A stretch of 64,000 bases of DNA. Origin: Asterella californica (taxonomy: Eukaryota; Streptophyta; Marchantiopsida; Marchantiales; Aytoniaceae). The first letter of the stretch is position 1, and each line of letters starts with the position of its first letter. The translations under genes and the position numbers were made by a program. The notes under the pieces were generated by a model. The model was not told the origin of the DNA and searched no databases. It saw nothing but the letters and a program-made list of their open reading frames with translations. Shown in pieces: positions 36,337 to 48,230 of this stretch. The stretch is from NCBI GenBank assembly GCA_036924285.1, contig JAYKYS010000001.1, positions 26,907,501-26,971,500 of the forward strand. The letters are read 5' to 3'.

Positions 36337-39300
36337 TCTCTCAAACTAAAACTCTTCTCGTTCGCCCAATCTTCACTAAATTCCACCACCGAAACCCCAC
36401 CACCAATCCACTCTGCACTCCCGCAGCAATTCAAACAAACTGCATGCCCCGAATCGCAATGTCTTGAGCTCTCAATTTCTGATCACGGCTTCAGGAATCG
36501 TCGACAAATTTCCCAACGATTTTGTGGCAGCCGTGCTGTGCTCGCTGCCGTGCTGTGCTTCCCCTGACACGCTCCCTTCAGACGCTCACCTCGAAGGCTT
36601 TCAAGGGTCCCTCCCTCGCTCGCTCCCTCCCCTTTCCGTCCTTATCTTCCGTTCCTTTCCATTCCTTTCAAAGGTCCGGTCCTTCCTTAGTTTCCTTCCT
36701 TTGATTGTTAACCTTTGCCTTTCCGCTCCTCTCGTCTCTTCTCTTGTACAGAGCAGCACCAGCCCCTGCCTGCCCTTACAGACAGTGACATAGCTCTCTA
36801 TCTGTTTCACTTTTTCCATTTCCCTCGTACTGTTTCTGGCGTTCTTTTCTCTCTTCCTGAGTCTGTTTCTCTCGGAGGAGAACTTTGAACTTTTATGGAA
36901 CCCACGGAACGTGCACCGTCCGATGGCTTTGCATCTAGGGTGCGTGTATATCACTTATATCTCTCCCGAATCTTATATCCCGCAGAGAACTTCTGTACTG
37001 TAGCCCCAGCATTCTTCTTCTGTGCTGCCTGCTCGCAGAAATTGGCTCATCCCGCCCGTCCAATTCTCTTCATCCGACTTAGGGATAGTTTATGCTCGCA
37101 GCGCCTAAGTTCATCATGGACAATTGGGGCCGTCAAATCGCAAGATCGAGTCGATCGTCTTTCAGCAACGATGTCATGGGGATGTACTCTCAAACTGAAC
37201 CCCCTCAGATGATCGCCCACTCCGGTCCGTCGATGCGTCATCTGTCGGGAAGCGAATGTCTACGGCGAATTCACGACACGTAGATAGCATTCATTGTGTC
37301 GAGCTCGGACAGTAAATAGGGATGAAGCCGCAGCCCTCCGATGAGCCAATCCAATGAAGCTTGTTCGCCTCACTGTTTTGAGGCTACCAGAATTTAGCTA
37401 GCAAAAAGTTATTCGTATTGAATTCTCCGCCTTTTCCTACTTTCTATCTAAATAGGTATCCGCGAAAGAAGAGATAGAGTCTAGTTACAGCATATATAAT
37501 TAAATAGTTGACATTTACAGTCGACAGTACAGTAAAAACAAATTCCTCCTTTTTCCCCACGACGGCTTTCCCTCTACATGGTTCATTCAGTTCACACATC
37601 CACATGCCTTACCAATCCCATAGATCCATCCTCCTGTTACGTTCCATCGTTACAAGCCGGTGATCCGTAAGTTTCCTGCTTTCTCTCCCTGCACGCGTTC
37701 TCCTACTTACTTACTGATGTGAAGTTGAGTGTTTGTAATCCACCGTCTCCTCCTCCTCCTTGTCCTCCTCGTTTGAAAGCTGTGCGAAAGTTGTGCACTC
37801 TACTCTTTTCCACTGCTTACAGCGGAATTCTCTCCTACTACTGTACTGATGCTCCAAGAAGCTAGCCGCATAACAGAATAAAGTACAAGGAGGAGGGAGC
37901 TCAATACCTTCTCTACTGGCTGTCCTCGTGGAACCCTAGCGGGAAAGCGCCTCCACATATCCGTTCTTTCATACTCCCTCTGCTGGATTGCTTATCTTAT
38001 TGGACGGATTTCAGGTTTCTACCGCTGACCACCAGTCTAGAGTGATCATCTTGACACAGTCAGAGAATTAGGTTCCAAGTTGTTCAGGACTCAAAAGAGA
38101 AGAATAGATGTTATCAATCATCCAATACAGTTTTACTCCTCGCATCTTTCCACATACATCTCTTTCGTGAAACATCTATATATTTGAAGAGCTAAATTCT
38201 TTTCAAGAAAAACACAAACTTCATCTCGAGTTTATTAATTTATTAACTAATATCAATGGGCGTTGGACATTCGTTAACCCATATTTAACTTGCATATTGC
38301 GAACGTTAAGTTATTACTAAGTTTTTCCTTAGGGAAAGGGTTTAGGGTAAAAAAAATAACAAATCGTTAAAACTTAATTCTGGATTTGATGAATGGACTC
38401 AGTTTAACTTGGAGGTGGGAACTCATGCACGTCTTACTTATTCTACATGTTTTATTCAGATTCTACGTTCTCTCTAGCAGGCATGCATATTCACCTCTTC
38501 CAGTATGTAATGGTGGTATAATTTATTACCGAACCTTTTTGGCTGGAAATGTTAGGTGATCAATTAAATCTCTGATAAAATATTTTCTCTTATTAGCCAA
38601 ATACTTCTGATCTTATATCTCTTGGACTTGCATTCTTTATGAGTTTCCTCTACCATTTCTAGCTTCACGTAACATTTATTATTTATATGGAAATTCTATT
38701 TTCCCAGTGAAATTAGTCTATAATTTCACTTGAATACTTGTAGATTATCATTAACAATCAATGGACAAGATTTCTTTTAACCTTTATGCATTCACCTGGA
38801 GTTCTCAGAATCTGATAACGCTCGACACCTTTTGTGCCAATCACGTCCCTAGATTTACCTTCCTCGTACTGCGCTTGTCCTCTAGGAACTTATTTCTCCT
38901 AATTTCACACATGGCCAGTCCCCGAAAGGATCCCGAGGAATGTTTTTTTCAAGGTTCTTCTAAACTCACTTCTCGTAAAATCCTTTGATGTTTGATGATT
39001 CTCTATTTGTTACTTTGTCTGCAGTAAACCTAAGCGTAATAAAATTCGCCCTCTGGTTTTTCTCGATTAAAAATAAATTAAAAGATCCTTGGATGTACGT
39101 AGAAAAGGAACAAGGACAAGAAATCCTTGGATCTACTTGTCTCTATCTGTGGACACATGGATTAAAACTGAAACTTGCTCAGTTTATAAGAAGGCTGCAG
39201 TATAAACATCACGCACTTCCCTACAGTTTGTAAAGCCTAAAATCTCGGACGTGATTACACAAAAGACAGAGAAAGTGAAGAAGATCGCACTTCCTTACAG

Positions 39301-39936
39301 TACTCTCAAACCAGAGTTGCTTACCGTAGTAGAGTTTTGTATTTTTGAAACGAGGAGCCGGGAAAGTTTATCCACAGTTTACTACAGTAGCCACCGCAAG
39401 AAGGTACAGAAGATGCGTACCGTAGTAGAGTTACCATTTCCAACCTCGTCTGAATAATCCCTGAAGTAATTTATCTTACAACTGCTCACTGATATCACTT
39501 CTAAGGTCCCCTTCGGTTCTTTTGATTACCCGATGGTCGAGGGCTGAGACTGGAGTGTGATATCTGCAGGCACTCTAAGATAGAAGAACCCCTACCTTCC
39601 CTCTCTCTCTCTCTCTCTCTTCCATGCTCTTGTGAGGACATTTGATTCAACCACTTGACAACACGGAGAGGAACGTTGACATCATGTTTTATTATTTCTG
39701 CACACGGAGATGACCAACCATAATAATACAGGAGACCCATCTCAATAGCAGCAAAGTCTTAGATGATTATTAAAATTATCATTGTGGCTCATGCTTCATC
39801 TTACAATTTACAAACTGGAAATTTTCCTGTTGAAAATAACGGTAATTAATTAACTAATTAATCAGTTAAACCGCCACTTCTTTCATTTATTTCATCTTTC
39901 TATCGTGTTTCCTCCCTTTTCTAGCTCTCTGTATGT
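36337..39936. other. Upstream region of the cyclin-like gene and sparse intergenic DNA
   Basis: 36337-37000 is C/T-rich on the plus strand and is the likely 5' UTR and promoter of the minus-strand gene. Its open frames on both strands are compositional. A 55-codon frame at 37116-37283 (MDNWGRQIARSSRSS) could be a first exon of a plus-strand gene, but no continuation is found. From about 37.5 kb the DNA is AT-rich with no recognisable coding sequence. Confidence 0.4.
39601..39620. repeat. CT dinucleotide microsatellite
   Basis: Ten perfect CT units. Confidence 0.95.
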
Positions 39937-40380
39937 ATGTATAATCATCCCCAAAATACAGAGGACCATTTACATCCTATAGCCACATACATCGTACATC
40001 CTAAACCCTATATCCCTCTGAGATATCTGTTGCAAGAATTCAAATTTCCATCCGTGGTCCTAAGGCAGCACCCCTGGCTCAACCAGGACGGAGTGGAGTC
40101 AGGTAAGATCAAGAAGGGAGACTACTGGGGTACAGGTATCTTTTTGTTCCCGTACGGGCTGGCGGAGATCCTCCTTCACCTCCCGTGCAAGTTATATAAC
40201 AGTCACCTTTACAACACTGTATGGTACTCGTATGCTTGTGGGGCCATAATCAAGACATACATGCCCTTCTCCGCATGGAACATCGATCACATCATGTGCA
40301 TATGTATCAATAACATGTATGTCCTTCTGTTGCGGCCATCATTGCCCTTCATGTTTGACCTACTGATCTGCCATTCTTGA
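39937..40380 (+). CDS. Hypothetical 147-codon ORF
   Basis: The longest ATG-to-TGA frame in this AT-rich neighbourhood. Its base composition is visibly GC-richer (about 40020-40350) than its flanks. It is rich in Tyr, Leu and Trp (for example KKGDYWGTGIFLFPYGLAEI and LYNTVWYSYACGAIIKTYMP). I recognise no domain. It may be a captured gene fragment, an exon, or part of a TE. No neighbours help. Confidence 0.3.
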   Translation: MYNHPQNTEDHLHPIATYIVHPKPYIPLRYLLQEFKFPSVVLRQHPWLNQDGVESGKIKKGDYWGTGIFLFPYGLAEILLHLPCKLYNSHLYNTVWYSYACGAIIKTYMPFSAWNIDHIMCICINNMYVLLLRPSLPFMFDLLICHS

Positions 40381-41821
40381 AATGCACATCATGGTCATTT
40401 CAGCATGCATGGGTAGGTTTATCATCGTACTGTTCCGCTTCTTGCTATATTTGGTACCCAGTATTGTTCTAGAAGAGGTTAGTTTTGCAAAATCGTCGGT
40501 TGGCATCACCGGACATGGTAAACTTCTACTTCCGTTTTGATCTGGACTCTGGTCAGGGTTTGCAGGCAGCGGTTAATGGTTGTACGTACTGTAGACAGAA
40601 AATGGCAGAAATGATATATACGTACAAATATACATCCGACGTTAAATTACTCTTCAGTAAGAAAAGAAATAGTTCATGTGAAAACAATAAATCTCAAACC
40701 GGTAAGAACAATTCTAAATAATAAAGAAAATACCTTCCGAATGGATAAATAATTAGTTTCTCAGTTGGTACTCAAACCCGCTCTCCAAGTATAAAAAGGT
40801 CTAATGAGATTATTCTTAAGAAACATCCTTTTCTAATTTAAAATCCCTCTTTGCAAAGAGATATTTCTTTGGATGACAGAAAGGTTTAAAACTTGAGTAA
40901 CTGGTTCTCCATCATATTTGGACCGAAATCAAATTTTGTATTTAGCGTTCCCTTGTCGTTTGGGATGTTGCTCTGGGTAATCCAGAGCAACATTTAGAAC
41001 TCGGATGAAAATATTATTAACGGACATAAATTGCTCTGGGTAATCCAGAAGACCACGTTTCAAGTCTGCATATGTCAAAAAATGAAAGGTCTGGTAACCC
41101 ACTCCCAGGAGTAGAGGTTTAAAGCCGCGTTTAAAGCCTACAGGAAATTTGTGATATTATAGTTTTGCATTATGAGATGGAGTGAGCACCCTCTCAATTC
41201 AATGTGCTGGTCTTCTCTTCGACATGTTATATTACTGTACTGATATTCAACTCTGTTCACTAATTAATAATTTTTCTTTAGTGCACAAGGAAAAAAGAAT
41301 ACTGAGATCTGCTCGATTCAGTTTGAAAACTATAACATTTGTATGCAATCCATATAAAAAGATCGATGTCAAGTGCATGATTATTTGTTAAACTGAAATT
41401 TTGCTAGAAAAAGACAAAATCCTGTTACAAACATACAGTTTTTTTTCACCAAAAGCAAGTATTATTCAAGTGTAAAGCCTAAAGCCTAAACTCATCTGCA
41501 ATATAGAATAAAGCTTTAATTTAGTTCTACCAAGCTGAACAGGTGGAAATAACAAGTTAGAACTCTTTATTTTTCCTTCACTAGCATGTATTGGTTTCCT
41601 TTACATAGTATGAGCAAATAATTCAGTTGTTCTGAAACAAGTCAAAGTGGATCATATGGAATCTAGAAAGATTTGTACAGTAGATTGATTTTACTAAATA
41701 TTTAGTCTAATAATTGATCTCCTAACCACTTCATATCAATATCAGATTCTCTTGTGTTATCTCTGATCCAGCGCAACTAAGAAACAATTCGGCTTTAATT
41801 TTGTGCTCTATTGTTTTCTTT
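40381..41821. other. AT-rich intergenic DNA with a hairpin pair
   Basis: No gene is seen. A perfect 12 bp hairpin at 40965-40993 (arm ATGTTGCTCTGG, loop GTAAT) has a partial second copy at 41031-41049 that keeps TTGCTCTGGGTAATCCAGA but not the outer pairing. A 69-codon frame at 41182-41391 is not convincing. Confidence 0.5.
40965..40993. repeat. Perfect 12 bp hairpin, partial copy 38 bp downstream
   Basis: The arms ATGTTGCTCTGG and CCAGAGCAACAT enclose GTAAT. The partial copy at 41031-41049 suggests local duplication or a shared source element. Confidence 0.8.
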
Positions 41822-42070
41822 TCTAAGACCACACGCCTAGTGTGCTGGTATGGTGCTCGACATGGCAAGTCCAAGTCGAGGGTTCAACCTCGGTCGGTTG
41901 CTGGAGTTGGCTTGTGAGATCTGATGATGGAGAAAACCTTGGACCTCCTAGTTCTCATGGACGATCCAAGTTCACGAGAGCAGGGAACTGCAGGGGGTGG
42001 TGTAATTCGTGTAAGAGTAGAAGTTCTATGGTGGAAACAACTCCAAAAAATAAATAAAACAAACAAAAAT
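41822..42070 (+). mobile_element. tRNA-derived SINE
   Basis: The left part looks like a tRNA gene: CTGGTATGGTGCTCGAC resembles the A-box and D-arm region, and GTCGAGGGTTCAACCTCG at 41875-41892 is a T-arm with box B-like GGTTCAA. The tRNA-like head is followed by about 150 bp of unrelated sequence and an A-rich tail (about 42045-42070). TTTTCTT flanks it on both sides (41813-41819 and near 42074-42081), a possible target duplication. The length of about 250 bp fits plant SINEs. It is not a functional tRNA because the anticodon arm and acceptor stem do not close. Confidence 0.65.
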
Positions 42071-42489
42071 TATTTTTTCTTGTACTAACATCAACCATAT
42101 CCTATGGATCTCACGTTGATCTCAGTTATCGAGTTTCTTTGTGAATCAAGATTTTGAAGATCGTAAAGATAGTGTGTAATGTTAGTGTGAGGAGCCATCA
42201 AAATTTAAACTCTAAGAGTTTTCATAAAAAACAGTTTTTTCTAATCCTATGTGCATGAATAAGATAGAATTACATGATTAAATAACGTGCACTACATACT
42301 TAGTATTTATGAACCAAAATTAAATAATTTTGTACAGTTAGATATCACTACAATAATATCCATCTTAGATCAAGGATCTTGTGATGGAGTAAGAATTTTT
42401 CGTATCAAATCATATATGATCTAACTATTGATTATTATATGTTGAAATTTCTCTTCACTAAACAATCTTAACTCCATATGAGGATTTAT
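42071..42489. other. AT-rich DNA without features
   Basis: No coding or RNA signal. It probably marks the degraded left edge of the adjacent retroelement relic. Confidence 0.5.
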
Positions 42490-44590
42490 TATTTGTTCAA
42501 CCTCTACATCCCCAATCTTTACATCCACATTTGAACAAGCTCCGTATAACTCACCTTTCTGATTATTTGCAACACAAAGTACTCAACCGTGATTCTTCTT
42601 GATTAGCCATTGCCCTTTCTCATACACCTCTTTTGAAATTATGTTGAAGTCACTATCTGTGCCCGACTTTTCCTCCTCGAATTTCTCATCTTCATTTTCA
42701 ACAACAGCAGGACCAACAACCATACCTCGTGCTCAACATCTATGAATCTCTCGATGTCAATAGCATCCACCACTCCAACCATCTGACTAGTCACTTGCTT
42801 TGATCAACACCTTCCTCTTTCTTTGTTGTTGTTTCGATATCAATAGCCAACTTGTAGGTTGGAGCATTTTCCTTCTCTGTTGTTAACCTCTTTCCTCGTA
42901 CTTTGTTAGTATTAGTAGCCTCCTGTGGCAAATCTTGTACACTTTTCATATATTTTGCAACAGATGGTGGAACTCTAGAGGTAGAAGATATGTCCTCTGC
43001 AGCAAGAGACCTACCATTCGATACAAATTCATATGGTTGTGACTTTGCTGCTCTTCTTCTCGTAACTCTTTGACATCATCATCATCAAGTGCTCTTGCAT
43101 CTAGATCAGAAACACCCCGTCGTCTTTTTCCTCCACAATGACATCTTGTTCGCTGCTTGCCTCCAAAAAATACTGAACAGAAGTTGCATCTATCGGATCA
43201 TTTTATCATGTGGTCCTCGTACGTCCTTTTTACGTCTCTCTTCATCACTTCTTTGGGAACTTGAGTAGCTTGCTCAACCATAGTTGGATTAGAGCACACT
43301 TCAATTATTCTTGTATAAACATCAGCTTCTGCACAGCCTGTAGTCATTGCTGTAGTGCTAGAAGCAAACTCCTCATCCCTCCTCTTCCAAAATGTGTGTT
43401 CAGAAGTTGTCTAGTGACGGTTAGATGCAACTTGTAGTTCTGATAGTTGACCATCCCCTCTGCAAAGCAACTCCTAAGTCTTGGCAATCCCTTCTAAGAT
43501 GATCTAGACTATCACATTGGATACATCTCTTGGTAAAGGTTCCCCTACAGATCGAGCACCTGGTACTGTTGGTCGTTGATCTCTTTTCAAATCTATCATC
43601 TTAACTCTTAAATCTCTCAACTATCGAGTCAGCTCTTCAATCACGTTATGTTGATTCTTATTCTCAACAAGTAGTTGTCTAGGACCTCTTTGTGCTAGAA
43701 TAGGCTCTATAGATGCTTGAAGAATCACAACAGGTACTTGGGGAGCTAACTATTTGGACTTGAGGAATCACTCGTTGTTATGAGAAAGTCGTTGTATCTA
43801 GTTGCTCAGCTACTGCCATCTTGCCACGATGGTGTCTTGCAAGAGTAGATATTGCTTCTTTCACTCTTCTCCAATCAAATGTAACTCCTCTTTTTGCTCC
43901 ACAATAAGCTAATATAAAAATAGAGTCTGTCCGCTGCATGTTCATCCATCTCTAAGGACAACATTATCTTTCTAACATCCAACGTGAGTTTCTCTAGACC
44001 AGAAAGCTATGAGTACTTCTTATCAAACTCACGGATCCACTTATTCAGTCCGTGGATCTGTGAGTTTGATAAGATCACGGATCCAATGTCCTCTTGGTGA
44101 CTCTATCATAATCTTCTTCTAGAAATTCCTCCCTCTGTGCACGTTCAAAAGAGAGTCCATTCTCTTAGTAATCTCCTCTGTATACTTCTTACTTTCTCTA
44201 TCAGTTCAAGAACAACAATCAACTCAAAACTCAAAATTCCAACTTTAGATGCCCTCACCAATTCCATTTCACCTACATACTCCTGTAGGTACTTGGTAAC
44301 ATCTCTATCATCGAATCAGTCACATCGATCAACAACTACATGTAAAGATTTTTAAATTTCTGCTCAGCTCCTCCAACTGCATGTAGTTGCTGAATCAAAG
44401 TAGCCAACTCTTGAAGAATTTGAGTTGTATCAATAGCAAGTTGTGCACTAGCCACTGAAACTACAACATGTACTCCTTGGAGAACAACGTCATCTTGATC
44501 AATAGTCTCTATGACAAGAGTATCTTGAGCAGCAACACCTTGAGCAGTAGTTACACCGTGAACAACAGCATCATGATCCATCTTCCTCAC
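42490..44590 (-). pseudogene. Ty3/gypsy-type gag-protease relic
   Basis: Reading leftwards: a start at 44590 (MDHDAVVHG...), a gag-like region with EFDKKYS and LSGLEKLTLDVRKIML, and a zinc-knuckle-like motif RCIQCDSLDHLRRDC (about 43476-43530, C-x2-C-x4-H-x4-C). Then comes an acidic linker and a protease-region block ANNQKGELYGAC (about 42540-42580) followed by GDVEVEQ. Frames change several times and many stops intervene. At least one in-frame TAG replaces the Gln expected after EFDKKYS. No reverse transcriptase or integrase is present, so this is a 5' fragment. Knuckles of this RCxxCDxxDH type occur in gypsy elements of mosses and other early land plants. Confidence 0.7.
44019..44073. repeat. 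22 bp hairpin inside the gag relic
   Basis: 44019-44040 pairs with 44052-44073 over 22 positions with one G-T pair and an 11-base loop. It sits in the gag reading frame, where it repeats the local coding sequence in inverted form, so it arose after the gag ancestor. Confidence 0.8.
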
Positions 44591-46202
44591 TCAGTCCAGC
44601 AAGTCCTCAAAATCAATCACCCAAAGAGCTCTCAATCAAAACATTAGATGTCATAAAGAGAATTTTTCCTAGGGAAGACGAACCTCTTGTTTGTGATTGA
44701 TCATGAGAATGACCAAAAGAAAAACAGACTGCTGCTAGTATTCAAAACTCAAATACAGTCGCTTTTAACCACCAAGGTCAATCAGACACTCAAATTTGTG
44801 CAAATAGGTCTTCCAAGACTCAAAAAACTTTATTCGCGTCTCAATTTTACAATCAGTGTCTTCAATGATCACAATCTTCTCCTATCTCTCATGTGCACAT
44901 GTCTCCTAAACTCTCTTCAATGTCTCCTGAACTCTAGCTATATGTCGGTTTATCTAGAAAACAAGTCCTTTGTTAAGAAGCTCTCTAGCTAAGTTGGAGC
45001 CCTTATATCTTATACGCACATTTACGTATCAAGCATCTTCTTAGCTAAGCTTATCCTTAGCTAAGCTGACCCTATGCTTAATTTTGCAACCCTCAATGAG
45101 ATCTTGATGCAACCCATATTATGAACTAAGCCATGATTTTACGACTGAAGCCATAACTACAAGACCACCCCACATGGTTTACATCCCTCCAATAGCTGAA
45201 TCAAATATCTCTTGGCTCAAGATCTCTGTTTTCATGCGGAGGCTTAAGTCAGAAAGCTCACGTTTAAGGAGAACATCGGTCCTCGTCCCCTAGATGTGCA
45301 GCACATAGCCTCCTTCTCCAACATAGACTCTTATCCAAAAAGTCAACATATTGAGATAAGAACCATGAGCCAAGAAGATTTGATCCAATGGTCTTTTCTT
45401 CCTAGGTGGGCATCCCTTCCACTAAGGTGGAAGGGGTGCCCACTTAGGACCCCTCCTAGCTTAGCATCTTCCCAGCTTAACAAACTCCAAGACAACTTCT
45501 TTTACAACTAAATACACAATAGAATAAAAACTCTTTTGTTATCATCTTTCACTATACATAAGATCTTGTAACATGATAGCGGGCATGCTTAACCTTGCTC
45601 GAATGCTTATGAGACCAAGGTGTGCAGCAAGTTGTATTGAGATTTGATTGGTTTACAAATATGGAGACGAAGTTTGGTTGAGCAGTACTAGAGCATCTTT
45701 CGCTTGTAATAGATAGAGTGTGACGATTGGATTGACGGGTGGAAAGTATTAAGTCGTGCTTCTAGTGATGTAGAGTTATTTGCTGTTAAACAATACAGAG
45801 CTGAGTATTTCAGATAGAGCATAAGATATCTATATGTATCGCAATTTTCTACAACTTATACATATCTTTTGGATCATAATAAACTTTAACCTTGCATCGA
45901 GAGGGTACAAAGTCACTTGTGCTAGAAGATTAGATAGAAAAACATTTGGGTTGAAAGATCGAGATTTAGAGCCAACTTATTCAAGCCACATATCTCTGCA
46001 TAACCATATACCTAGTGTATTTCTAGACAGATAAACACATAATACGATAATCGTTCTAACGCATGCACTGTAACACATCTTATAATTAGTCACTGGGCTA
46101 GACAGAGTAGTCGACTTTAAAAATCAAGAATTACACTTTGTCACGAATGCAAAAACTGTCAATCAAAGATGACGCGATCACACTCTAATCTATCCATATC
46201 TA
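44591..46202. other. AT-rich DNA, possible LTR or leader remnant
   Basis: No gene is recognised. Repeated TTAGCTAAGC words near 45035-45070 and AGCTTAGCATC/AGCTTAAC near 45460-45480 occur. The 5' LTR of the gypsy relic would lie here, but I cannot define its ends. Confidence 0.4.
45400..45449. repeat. 23 bp hairpin, 4-base loop
   Basis: 45400-45422 pairs with 45427-45449 with only two G-T pairs. It is the longest arm among the window's hairpins. Confidence 0.85.
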
Positions 46203-46740
46203 CAACATACCAATTAAGTAGAGCTCATGCAACACACATAAATATCGAGGTATGATATCTATGTGAATCTAACCTTTCGGAGGTAAAATGGAGGTTGGAA
46301 TCAATAACCTGATGCAAAATATAGATATAGAACCTCTATTACTATAAACTCGTCCATTTTCTAAACAAAATATGCATATAATCAGTGCGTGAAAAGCAAA
46401 AATTGGAACAAGACTATATTCTGAATCCTCATCGATATAGATATCAAACTTTGATATCCACTCATCTTTAGAACACACCAATTAGATAGAGCTTATGCGG
46501 AACACATAAATATCGACGCCCGATATCTATGTGAATTTGAAATCTTAGAGATAAACTAGAGATTGGAATTAGTAAGCTGATACAAAATATAGGTATCCAA
46601 TCTCTATTAATATAAATCCATCCATTTTCATACAAAATATGTATCTAATCAGTGCATAGAAAACTAAAATTGGAACAAGACTAGAGTTTGAGTCCTCATC
46701 AATATAGATACTAAACCTCGATATCTTTCTTACTCTGTCA
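46203..46740. repeat. Two tandem units of about 270-280 bp
   Basis: 46203-46476 and 46477 to about 46740 are clearly related (ACCAATTARRTAGAGCT, CACATAAATATCGA, GATATCTATGTGAAT, AAAATTGGAACAAGACTA). Each contains two copies of the GATATC palindrome typical of the neighbouring arrays. Confidence 0.8.
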
Positions 46741-46779
46741 CTAATTATGCACAAATGCACAATTGTCAAAGATATCAAG

Positions 46780-48230
46780 ATTCGACATCTATCTTACAAA
46801 TAGAATTTGAAGATCAAATATGGTTAGAATCTGAAAATGCAGCTATAATGTATGTCATACAATCCTCTAAACTTCCCATAAATGAATAAGAACGGATGCA
46901 CAATCTTCTGATCAAAGATATTGACCTTCGATATCTTTGAAACTCTGTCAAAACTTGGGCAAAAATGTGAAGCTCAAAGGAGTAGATCAGAGATATCGAG
47001 ATCCGATAATTATTTTATAAATAGAATATGAAAATCAGATACGAGTTGGAATCTGAAAATGTGATCAAAATGGATGTCAGACAAACTTCTAACTTCATAT
47101 AGACGAGCAAGAACAAATACATGATCTTTGCTGTCAAAGATATAGACCTTTTGAAGCTTTGCCAAAATTTGGATAAAAATGCAAAGCTCAAGGGAGTGGA
47201 TCAGAGATATCGAGATCTGATATCTATGATGCAAATGAAATTTGAAGATCAAAATACGGGTTGGAATCTGTAAACACGGCTATAATAGATGTCACAACCT
47301 TCTAAGCTTCTCGTAAACATGCAAGAACGGATCATTGATCTTCCGTGTCATAGATATCGACCTTCAATATCTTCCTAACTCTGTCAAAACTTGAGCATAA
47401 ATGCACAGTTCAAATGAGTACACTAGAGATATCGAGGTCTGATATCTACGATGTAGATGGAGTTTGAAGATCAAATATGGGTTGAAATCTGAAAACAAGG
47501 CTATAATGGATGTCATGCAACCTTCTAAACTTCTCGTAAACATGCAAGACGGATGTCCAGTCTTCATCGACCTTTGATATCTTCTAAACTCTGTCAAAAC
47601 TTGTACAAAAATGCACAGCTCAAGGTAGTGGACCAAGGATATTGATATCTATCTTGCAAATGGAATTTGAAGATCGAATACATGTTGGAATATGAAAATA
47701 TGGCTATAATGGATGTCAAGCAACCTTCTAAACTTCTCGTAAACGGACAAGGACAGATAGTTGATCTTTTGTGTCCTAGATATCGACCTTCGACATCTTC
47801 CTAACACAGTCAAAACTTGAGCAAAAATGCACAGTTCAAGAGAACATGCAAGACATATCGAGGTCTGATATCTTTCTTGCAAATGAAATTTGAAGATCAA
47901 ATACGCGGTGGAATCTTAAAAGGAGTTATAACTTTATCACACACACATTAAACCATGGTTTTTGCTCCATAAGGACAAAAACTATGGTTCAATATTCCAA
48001 TATTTCTTTATTCTATCAGTATGTGCAAAAATAGACAGCTCGAAGGAATAGACCATAGATATCGATGTCTGATACTATCTCCTCAGTTGGATTTTGCATA
48101 TAAATTACGGGTGGAATTTGAATATCAATGTCAGATATCCATGATACCAGTTGAGTTTTACATACGAGTAGAATCTATGGAAAAACATGGCTATAATGGA
48201 TGTCATCCTAGCTCCTAAAGATCATGAGTT
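46780..48230 (+). repeat. Left satellite array, 200-225 bp units with GATATC palindromes
   Basis: About six diverged units start near 46803, 47026, 47237, 47459, 47661 and 47887 at GAAWTTGAAGATCAAATA. Each carries GGCTATAATGGATGTCA, a first palindrome like TAGATATCGACCTTCGATATC and a second like AGATATCGAGGTCTGATATC. Units of the same family occur in the opposite orientation at 50590-51720. Confidence 0.85.
47951..47989. repeat. About 17 bp hairpin with one bulge
   Basis: AACCATGGTTTTTG...CC pairs with GG...CAAAAACTATGGTT around ATAA. It has one bulge and one G-T pair and lies at the right end of the left satellite array. Confidence 0.65.

Noticed and set aside
36464..36954. Open frames on both strands upstream of the cyclin-like gene
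   Set aside because: Pyrimidine-rich leader DNA; Ser/Leu-rich on one strand and Arg/Lys/Glu-rich on the other. Best read as 5' UTR and promoter.
41840..41900. Functional tRNA gene
   Set aside because: Only the D-arm-like and T-arm-like parts are present; acceptor and anticodon stems do not form, and the A-tail points to a SINE.
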